Of a stretch of 64,000 nt of DNA, positions 57,797 through 64,000 are shown piece by piece (position 1 is the stretch's first letter; every line of letters begins with the position of its first letter). The DNA is from Amycolatopsis sp. DSM 110486 (GTDB lineage: Bacteria; Actinomycetota; Actinomycetes; Mycobacteriales; Pseudonocardiaceae): contig NZ_CP080519.1 in NCBI RefSeq assembly GCF_019468465.1, positions 1,689,001 to 1,753,000 on the forward strand, given 5' to 3'. Both the position numbers and the translations under genes were made by a program. The notes below the pieces were generated by a model that was given only the letters and a program-made list of their open reading frames with translations, had not been told where the DNA came from and made no database searches.

Positions 57797-59956
57797 ATGC
57801 CCGCCTCCGACGACCGTCCTCCGGCCGCCGCTCGCGCCCGCCGTCCCTGGTCGACGTCGGGCTGGCTGCTGCTGGTGCTCTTCGTCGTCTTCGGCTTCGG
57901 GCTCATCGCCTCGCGCCCGGCGTCACCGCCGGACCAGGGACCGCCGACCGGCGACGTGCTGGCCGCGCAGAACGCCATCGCCGCGCTGACCCACCCCGGC
58001 CCGCAGCCCACCGCGCTGGCGCTCCTGCCCGAGGACTTCACCGCCGTCAGCGGCGTGACGCCGGGTGCGCTGGCGGCGCGCGACGGGACCGTTCGCGCCG
58101 TCCACGTCGACGGCGGGTGCTCCACCCCTTGGGGCGACGACAACACCAAGTGGGACTACGCGGTGCCGTGCAAGGCCCACGACCTGGGCTACGACCTGCT
58201 GCGCTACGCGGACAAGAAGGGCCACCCGCTCGACCAGAGCGTGCGGGCCTCACTCGACGCGCGGCTGTCGCAGGACATGCACCACGCGTGCGTGGTGAAC
58301 CCGATGGGCTCGCCGGGCACCTGCCAGGTCGTCGCCACGCTCTACTCCGCCGGGCTCGTCGTGAACTCGTGGCACCAGCGGTGGGGACCGCCGGTCGCGG
58401 ACCCGATCGGGCCGATGGTCGCCGGCGTCCTCGTGATCGGCTGCCTGCTCGTGTTCCGGCTGCGCGGCTGGCACACGGCCCGGCGCGTCACCCCGCGACC
58501 CGCTCGCGCCGCGACCGGTCCTCCCACGCGCTGGGCCGTGCTCGGCGCTGCCTCGGCCGTGCTGCTCGTGCTCGGCGAATCGGCGACGGCGCTGGCCGAC
58601 TGGGCGGGCGCGCCCGAGTCCGCGTGGTGGCCGCTGACGTGGCTCGCGCAGCTCACGCCGCTGCTGTTCTTCGCGGGCGGCTACGCGAACGTCACCGGCT
58701 GGCTGGCCGAACGCGACCGCGGCTACCGCCACTACCTCGCCGAGCGCGCGAGCCCGCTGCTCCGCCCCGCGTTGATCTTCGCTGTGGTCGCCCTGCTCGT
58801 CCCGCTGGCGCTGGAGCTGCTCGGCATCCCCGCAGGCACGAACGCGACGGTCATGCGGATCGCGCTGCACCCGCTGTGGCTGCTGGGCGTGTACCTGCTG
58901 ACGATCGTCTGCGCGCCCGCGCTGCTCGCGCTGCACCGCCGCGCCGGGCTGTGGTCGGTGGCCGGCCTGCTTGCGCTCGTCGTCGCGGGCGAGGCCGTCG
59001 CGGCCTGGTCCGGCTCGCCGCTGCCCGGTTACGGCGCCACCCTGGCGCTCGCGCTGCTGGCCCAGCAGGTCGCGTTCGCCCACGCCGACGGGGTGCGGCT
59101 CCCCCGGCCGGTGCTGGCAGGCGCCGCCGTGGCCGGGGTGGGCGCGCTGGCCGTGGCCACCTTCGCGCTCGGCGCGTCGCCGATCCTGCTGGGTAGCCCG
59201 GGCGCGCCCGCCGCGTTGTCAGCGCCGCCGTGGGAAGTCCTGCTGCTCGGCGTGACCCAGCTCGGCTTGGCGGGCCTGCTCGGCGGACGGCTGGTGCGCG
59301 TCGCGGCGCGGCCGCGGGTCAGCCGCGCGACCGGGTTCGTGCTGCGGGCGCCGATGAGCCTGTACCTGGCGTTCCTGGCGGCGATGCTGCTGCTCGTCGC
59401 CGTCGTCTACCTGCCGGGCCCGATCGCCGACGGGCTGAGTTGGCTCGTAAAGCCGCGCACCGCGATGGCGATCGCGCTGCTGCTCGTGCCGGCGGGGTGC
59501 GTGTTCTGGTGGTTCGAACGCCACCCGCGCGGCCACGGCGAACCCGCGCCGCCCCCGCCGAGACCCCGCACGGCCACCGGCTGGCGGCCGGTGCTGCTCA
59601 CGAGAGCGGCCGCCGCGCTCGGCATCGGCTTCGCGACACTCGGCGTCTTCGGGCTCGCGCTGGCCCGCTTCGGCGACGTCGCCGCCGATGCCGATTTCCT
59701 CGGCCTGCACCTCGACCCGGTGCAGAGCCTCGTGCACCTGCTTCTCGGCGTGCTCCTGCTGCACACCGTCCGCACGGGCGCCACCGCGTCGGCGGGCACG
59801 TGGTTCGTCTGCGCGCTCGCCTGTGGCCCGGCGCTGATGGTCTCGTCGGCCGGCCCGCCGACCGTGGTCCTGCACGCGGCGACGGCGGTGTTTGCGCTGG
59901 TCGCGGCCGTTTCGTGCCTGGTTCCCCGGCGCCGCGCTGCGAGCGCGACTTCTTGA
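57797..59956 (+). CDS. Phospholipase A2-like domain fused to a polytopic membrane region
   Basis: A 719-residue protein. After one transmembrane anchor (residues 22-40), residues about 60-185 form a prokaryotic phospholipase A2-like domain: C108..WGDDNTKWDYAVPC125KAHDLGYDLLRY, with the His128-Asp129 catalytic pair and paired cysteines. From about residue 200 the protein has 12 or more hydrophobic segments resembling the DUF1624/acyltransferase-3-like membrane fold. An extracellular lipase joined to a membrane acyltransferase-like part suggests lipid remodelling. The ATG has only a weak SD. Nothing upstream clearly extends it. Confidence 0.8.
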   Translation: MPASDDRPPAAARARRPWSTSGWLLLVLFVVFGFGLIASRPASPPDQGPPTGDVLAAQNAIAALTHPGPQPTALALLPEDFTAVSGVTPGALAARDGTVRAVHVDGGCSTPWGDDNTKWDYAVPCKAHDLGYDLLRYADKKGHPLDQSVRASLDARLSQDMHHACVVNPMGSPGTCQVVATLYSAGLVVNSWHQRWGPPVADPIGPMVAGVLVIGCLLVFRLRGWHTARRVTPRPARAATGPPTRWAVLGAASAVLLVLGESATALADWAGAPESAWWPLTWLAQLTPLLFFAGGYANVTGWLAERDRGYRHYLAERASPLLRPALIFAVVALLVPLALELLGIPAGTNATVMRIALHPLWLLGVYLLTIVCAPALLALHRRAGLWSVAGLLALVVAGEAVAAWSGSPLPGYGATLALALLAQQVAFAHADGVRLPRPVLAGAAVAGVGALAVATFALGASPILLGSPGAPAALSAPPWEVLLLGVTQLGLAGLLGGRLVRVAARPRVSRATGFVLRAPMSLYLAFLAAMLLLVAVVYLPGPIADGLSWLVKPRTAMAIALLLVPAGCVFWWFERHPRGHGEPAPPPPRPRTATGWRPVLLTRAAAALGIGFATLGVFGLALARFGDVAADADFLGLHLDPVQSLVHLLLGVLLLHTVRTGATASAGTWFVCALACGPALMVSSAGPPTVVLHAATAVFALVAAVSCLVPRRRAASATS

Positions 59957-60150
59957 CGAGAAACTCGAAACGCGACACGCACACAACCGGCCAGGCGAAC
60001 GCGCCCGGTTTGGCGGACCATGGGTGGTGCAGGCCACACCGGCCGGGGGAGGTGCGAACCCGCCGCAACCCCGTCCCGGCACCATGCGTCTTCAAGGTCC
60101 GGGGAACCGGACAGTGACAGGCAGAAGGACGAGCAGAAGGAGCGGACCGC

Positions 60151-61842
60151 GTGGATCACCCGCCTCGGAACGGGCAAGGCGACCGACGCCCCGCCCGCCC
60201 CTGGCAGGACCCGCCGGGGCGCGCGAGCGGACGCCGGGTGCCGCCTCCCGCCCGTGACCGCGCCGAGCCGCGCGGCCCCCGCGACGCCGAGCACCGCCCG
60301 TCGCGTCCGCCGCAGCGCCGGTCCGGCCCGCCGCCGCGGCGCTCGAGCCGGCGCGGCTCGCACCGCGGCGCGAAGATCACCCTCGCCGTGGTGTCGCTGC
60401 TGGTCATGGCCTTCACCGGCTACGCGTGGGCGTCGCTGCAGGGCCTGGTCAACGGCCTGAACTACGCCGACGTGATCAATCCTCAGTCAGGCGGTGACCA
60501 GCCCGCCGACGGCGCGCGCGACATCCTGATGGTCGGTCTCGACAGCCGCACCGACGCACAGGGCAACCCGCTCTCCCCGCAGCTGCTCGCCCAACTACAC
60601 GCGGGCGAGGCCGACGGCGAGCTCAACACCGACTCGCTGATCTTCGTGCACATCCCGAACGACGGCAGCAAGGCCGTCGCGATCTCGCTGCCGCGCGACT
60701 CGTACGTGAACATCCCCGGCTTCGGCGAGCACAAGATCAACTCCGCGTACCCCCGCGCGATGCTGCAGGCGCGCAAGGACCTGCAGCAGCAGGGCGTGAC
60801 GGACCCGAAGGAGCTCGACGTCAAGGCCAACCAGGCCGGCGCGAAGGAGCTCATCACCACCGTCGAGGCGCTCACCGGCTCGACGATCGACAACTACGCG
60901 GCGATCAACCTGCTCGGCTTCAGCGAGATCACGCAGGCCATCGGTGGCGTCGACGTGTGCCTCAACAACAACGTCGACGACTCCTACTCCGGCGCGAAGT
61001 TCACCAAGGGCGTTCACACGATCTCCGGGGTGCAGGCGCTGGAGTTCGTCCGGCAGCGCCACGGCCTGCCGCGCGGTGACCTCGACCGGGTGGTGCGCCA
61101 GCAGGTGTTCATGGCCGGGATGGCGCGCAAGGTGCTCTCGGCCGGCACGCTCACCAACCCGGGCAAGCTCAACGCGCTCATCGACGCCATCAAGAAGTCG
61201 GTGGTCCTCAACCAGAACTGGGACATCTTCAGCTTCGCCCAGCAGATGAAGGGCCTCACCGGCGGACAGCTCGAGTTCCGCACGATCCCGGTGGAGAACG
61301 TCGCGTACAAGACGCCCAGCGACGGCGACGCCATCAAGGTCGACCCGCAGGCCGTGAAGATGTTCGTGCAGGGCCTCGCCGGTCCGCAGCCCGGCCAGCA
61401 GGCTGGTCAACAAGAACAGGCGCCGCCGGCGAACGACGCGAACAAGGGCACCACCGTCGACGTCCGCAACGCTTCGGGCCGCACGGGCCTGGCCGCGAGC
61501 GTGTCGAAGCAGCTCACCGGCAAGGGCTTCACCGCGGGCGACACGGCCAACGCGACCTCGCGCAAGACCACCGTGATCTGGGTGCCCTCCGGCGGCGAGG
61601 ACTCCGGTAACGCCGTGGCCGACGCGCTCGGCACCAAGGCCACGGTGCAGGAGGACAAGAGCGTCGGCGCCGGTCACGTGATGGTGTTCCTCGGCTCGGA
61701 CTACCAGCCGAGCGCCGACAACGCCGGCTCCGGTGCGCCGGCCGGCTCGGCCAACGCGCCCGCGTCGTCCCCGGCACCCCCGCCGGCCGCCGGCGACGAC
61801 CAGAAGCCGATCACGGCCGACGGCGTTCCCTGCGTCAACTGA
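60151..61842 (+). CDS. LCP-family (LytR-CpsA-Psr) cell-wall polymer ligase
   Basis: A 563-residue LCP protein. The first 70 residues are Pro/Arg-rich and cytoplasmic; one membrane helix (ITLAVVSLLVMAFTGYAWASL) leads to the LCP domain (about residues 120-310): DILMVGLDSRTDAQGN, TDSLIFVHIPNDG, SLPRDSYVNIPG, and LEFVRQRHGLPRGDLDRVVRQQVFM, with the Arg and Asp residues that bind the polyprenyl pyrophosphate. A LytR C-terminal domain (about 435-525) follows. It attaches teichoic-acid- or arabinogalactan-like polymers to peptidoglycan. The GTG start follows AAGGAG. Confidence 0.95.
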   Translation: MDHPPRNGQGDRRPARPWQDPPGRASGRRVPPPARDRAEPRGPRDAEHRPSRPPQRRSGPPPRRSSRRGSHRGAKITLAVVSLLVMAFTGYAWASLQGLVNGLNYADVINPQSGGDQPADGARDILMVGLDSRTDAQGNPLSPQLLAQLHAGEADGELNTDSLIFVHIPNDGSKAVAISLPRDSYVNIPGFGEHKINSAYPRAMLQARKDLQQQGVTDPKELDVKANQAGAKELITTVEALTGSTIDNYAAINLLGFSEITQAIGGVDVCLNNNVDDSYSGAKFTKGVHTISGVQALEFVRQRHGLPRGDLDRVVRQQVFMAGMARKVLSAGTLTNPGKLNALIDAIKKSVVLNQNWDIFSFAQQMKGLTGGQLEFRTIPVENVAYKTPSDGDAIKVDPQAVKMFVQGLAGPQPGQQAGQQEQAPPANDANKGTTVDVRNASGRTGLAASVSKQLTGKGFTAGDTANATSRKTTVIWVPSGGEDSGNAVADALGTKATVQEDKSVGAGHVMVFLGSDYQPSADNAGSGAPAGSANAPASSPAPPPAAGDDQKPITADGVPCVN

Positions 61843-62025
61843 CCTGTTCAGCGCACCGCGGTTCCTCCGTTCGGAGCAGTCTGCGAAATCGTCACCAAAG
61901 ACTTGCCCGAAACCGCGTAAGGAAAAGCGCACTGCCCACTTTCATACACGTGAGACGTGCACGCGTTCGCAGTCACGAGAGCGGACGCCGCGTGTGAGAG
62001 CGTGAGCAGGGCAGGGGACGAGGAA

Positions 62026-62520
62026 GTGGTGATCGACGCTGAGCACTACCAGCGGATACTCGGTGACGAGCTCCGCAAGCTCCGGCGCAGGCGAGGCTGG
62101 ACGCGCAAGGAGCTGAACACGCATCTGCAGAGTGAGATCTCCCTGCAGACGCTGGCGACGTACGAGCTGGGCACGCGGCAGTGTTCTGTGGTGCGCCTGG
62201 TCGAGCTGTGCGTCGCGATGGACGAGCTGCCCCAGGACCTGCTGGCCAAGGTCCACCGGCGCGTGTTCGTGGAAGAGCCCGGACGCGTGCGGGTGGACCT
62301 GCGGCGAGTGGTGGCCGAGGCCTCGCCCGAGCTGCTGCCGCTGCGCCGCTGGGCCGAGGACCGGCTGCGCCGCGGCGATCCGGGAGCCGGCGCGACCACG
62401 GTGAGCTCGGGCCCGGCCGAGGTGTCGCTCGACCTGGCCGCGCTCGAGCGGATGGCCGAGCTGTGCGACCTGCAGGTCGTCGACCTGATCAGCCATCTGC
62501 GCAAACTCGCACCCGCCTGA
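62026..62520 (+). CDS. Helix-turn-helix (XRE/BldD-like) transcriptional regulator
   Basis: A protein of about 164 residues. The N-terminal HTH (ILGDELRKLRRRRGWTRKELNTHLQSEISLQTLATYELGTRQCSVVRLVELCVAMDEL) is a lambda-repressor-like domain close to that of BldD and similar development regulators. A C-terminal region ending DLISHLRKLAPA may dimerise. Two adjacent GTGs (62026, 62029) follow GGGGAC; an upstream GTG (62002) is also possible. It is followed by two strong hairpins. Confidence 0.88.
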   Translation: MVIDAEHYQRILGDELRKLRRRRGWTRKELNTHLQSEISLQTLATYELGTRQCSVVRLVELCVAMDELPQDLLAKVHRRVFVEEPGRVRVDLRRVVAEASPELLPLRRWAEDRLRRGDPGAGATTVSSGPAEVSLDLAALERMAELCDLQVVDLISHLRKLAPA

Positions 62521-62563
62521 GCCACGGGCGGAGCTGACCCGGGCCGGTTCGCCGGTCCCGGCC

Positions 62564-62600
62564 GGGGGCTTTCGCGTTGTCGAGGGTCGCGAAAGCCCCC
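62564..62600 (+). terminator. Hairpin 1 after the HTH gene
   Basis: A perfect 13-bp stem, GGGGGCTTTCGCG pairing with CGCGAAAGCCCCC, with an 11-base loop, 44 bases after the HTH gene stop. It shares the CTTTCGCG core with hairpin 2. No clear T-run follows, but the stem is strong enough to act as a terminator. Confidence 0.6.
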
Positions 62601-62679
62601 GCCCCCTCATCCCTGACCCGAGCACGCCCACCGCCGTCCGTGGGCTTGTTCGGCGCGCCCTCCTGCCCTCCCCACAAGC

Positions 62680-62730
62680 TACGAAGGGGACTTTCGCGCC
62701 TCCTCCCCTGCCGCGAAAGTCCCCTTCGTA
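62680..62730. terminator. Hairpin 2 (bidirectional terminator-like) between HTH and monooxygenase genes
   Basis: A perfect 19-bp stem, TACGAAGGGGACTTTCGCG on the left arm, with a 13-base pyrimidine loop, followed by CCCCTTTTG. It lies 22 bases after the monooxygenase stop on the minus strand and also serves the plus-strand HTH transcript. It is much longer than a typical actinobacterial terminator. Confidence 0.75.
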
Positions 62731-62751
62731 CCCCTTTTGTGCCCTGCCTTG

Positions 62752-64000
62752 TCAGCCCAGCAGCTCGTAGTCCTCCCGGCGGACCGTGCGCGTGTCGAGC
62801 CAGTACCGCCACGTGAAGCCGGGCCAGATCGTGCGGTTCACGCCCTTCGCGTCGAGGTACCAGCTCTTGCAGCCGCCCTGCGTCCAGATCCCCTTCGCGA
62901 GCTTGCGCTGCACGTCGGTGTTGAACGCCTCCTGCGCCTGTGGCCGCGGGTCGATCGCGCGGTCGCCCGCCAGTCGCAGCGCCTGCGCGATGTAGGAGAT
63001 CTGGGACTCGATCATGAACACCACGGAGTTGTGGCCGAGTCCGGTGTTCGGGCCGAGCAGGAAGAACAGGTTCGGGAACCCGTTGACGGTGATGCCGAGG
63101 TGCGTGCGCATCCCCTCGGCCGCCCACTCCTTGGCGAGGTTGCGCCCGTCGCGGCCGACGATCTCCAGCGTGTCGAACGCGTCGGTGACGTGGAAGCCGG
63201 TGCCGTAGATGATCACGTCGACCTCGTGCTCCACGCCGGCGGCGTCGACCACGCTGTGCTCGCGGACCTCGGTGACACCCTCGGTGACCAAGTCCACGTT
63301 GTCCCTGGCCAGGGCCGGGTAGTAGTCGTTGGAGATCAAGACGCGCTTGCAGCCCATGGTGTAGTCGGGCGTCAGCTTCGCGCGCAGAGCCGGGTCGGCC
63401 ACGGCCTGGTTGATGTTGCGCTTGGCGATCCGCTGGCCGAGCTGCATCACCCACGGCTGGCCGTTGAAGCCGATGGCGCGGGCCTCGAGCATCCAGTACA
63501 GGACGTCGCGATAGGCGCGCTGCGCGAGCGGGACCGCCCTGAACAGGCCGCGGGCCCAGCCGGGCATGTCGTGGTCGGCTTTCGGCATCACCCACGGCGG
63601 GGTGCGCTGGAAGAGCGTCAGGTTCTCGACCTGCCCGACGATCTGTGGCACGAACTGCACCGCGCTCGCGCCCGTGCCGACCACGGCGACGCGCTTGCCG
63701 GTGAGGTCGACGCCGTGGTCCCACTGCGCGGAGTGGAACGCCGGCCCGGCGAAGTTCTCGATGCCGGGCAGGCGCGGGATCTGCGGCCGGTGCAGCGCGC
63801 CGACGCCCGCGACCAGGGCCTTGGCGACGAACTCGTCGCCCGACTTGGTGGTGACGTGCCAGCGGTTCTCGTCGGCGTCCCAGCGTGCGCCGGTCATCTC
63901 CTGGCCGAAGCGCAAGAAGCGGCGCAGGCCGTACTTCTCCGTGACGCCGCGCAGGTAGCTCCAGATCTCGGGCTGCGGCGAGTAGGCGCGCGACCAGCCG
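62752..64000 (-). CDS. Flavin-containing monooxygenase (Baeyer-Villiger type), C-terminal part, cut by window end
   Basis: This is the 3' part of a type I flavoprotein monooxygenase. The Baeyer-Villiger fingerprint FAGPAFHSAQWD (FxGxxxHxxxW) is present (63719-63757), followed by the NADPH-binding VAVVGTGASAVQFVPQI and the later VDVIIYGTGFHVTD motif. The frame is open to the window edge (SPQPEIWSYLRGVTEKYGLRRF precedes the first internal Met), so the N-terminal FAD loop is outside. It would insert oxygen next to a ketone. The stop is followed by a strong hairpin. Confidence 0.93.
   Translation of the reverse strand, partial: GWSRAYSPQPEIWSYLRGVTEKYGLRRFLRFGQEMTGARWDADENRWHVTTKSGDEFVAKALVAGVGALHRPQIPRLPGIENFAGPAFHSAQWDHGVDLTGKRVAVVGTGASAVQFVPQIVGQVENLTLFQRTPPWVMPKADHDMPGWARGLFRAVPLAQRAYRDVLYWMLEARAIGFNGQPWVMQLGQRIAKRNINQAVADPALRAKLTPDYTMGCKRVLISNDYYPALARDNVDLVTEGVTEVREHSVVDAAGVEHEVDVIIYGTGFHVTDAFDTLEIVGRDGRNLAKEWAAEGMRTHLGITVNGFPNLFFLLGPNTGLGHNSVVFMIESQISYIAQALRLAGDRAIDPRPQAQEAFNTDVQRKLAKGIWTQGGCKSWYLDAKGVNRTIWPGFTWRYWLDTRTVRREDYELLG

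Overview
The window is high-GC DNA with many GTG and TTG starts, dense opposite-strand shadow reading frames, very many SDR, acyl-CoA and TetR-family genes, an LCP cell-wall ligase and a conservon (sensor kinase, roadblock, DUF742, GTPase). This is the profile of a filamentous actinomycete, most likely Pseudonocardiaceae (Amycolatopsis-like). That placement is inference, since no rRNA or core marker is present. No tRNA, rRNA, CRISPR array, transposase or prophage gene was seen.

Layout. 1-8.5 kb: the 3' end of an acyl-CoA synthetase, a divergent LysR/PLP-enzyme pair, and small redox, cupin and regulator genes, including an HxlR gene whose motif recurs upstream of the neighbouring SRPBCC-LLM pair. 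8.6-14.3 kb: a secreted transglycosylase, an HxlR/NmrA-like pair that collide at their starts, an SDR, and a TetR/membrane-protein pair with a decayed copy of the TetR tail. 14.3-24.4 kb: a tightly coupled eight-gene minus-strand operon (small protein, HyuA, HyuB, CMD, SDR, SDR, acyl-CoA ligase, SDR) with a divergent enoyl-CoA hydratase and TetR gene; it looks like a ketone- or acyl-carboxylating catabolic island. 24.4-30.1 kb: a fused two-domain 2-oxoacid dehydrogenase E1, a zinc alcohol dehydrogenase and an acyl-CoA dehydrogenase. 30.2-32.5 kb: a DUF1992 gene and a secreted CocE-type hydrolase.

32.7-39.1 kb is a second compact catabolic operon on the plus strand (MHS transporter, GntR, isocitrate-lyase-family lyase, cyclic amidohydrolase, isochorismatase-like amidase, FAD oxidoreductase), preceded by a good promoter with a dyad over its -35. 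Repeat-rich decayed DNA follows (39.2-40.1 and 41.3-41.8 kb), flanking a metallophosphoesterase. 41.9-44.4 kb holds small enzymes, 44.4-48.2 kb the conservon, 49-51 kb kynureninase with a TenA-like partner, and 51-55.6 kb an acyl-CoA synthetase, an SDR and an MFS exporter. 56.1-64 kb holds a diguanylate cyclase, a phospholipase A2-like membrane fusion, an LCP protein, an HTH regulator, two strong hairpins and the 3' part of a Baeyer-Villiger-type monooxygenase.

The most unusual object is at 55.68-55.93 kb, minus strand, between the MFS and diguanylate cyclase genes: a ladder of four micro-ORFs, each with its own Shine-Dalgarno sequence. One encodes MAGEP and three encode the identical hexapeptide MRDREA. 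The MRDREA copies differ from each other only by synonymous or start-preserving changes, which points to selection on the peptide or on the act of translating it.
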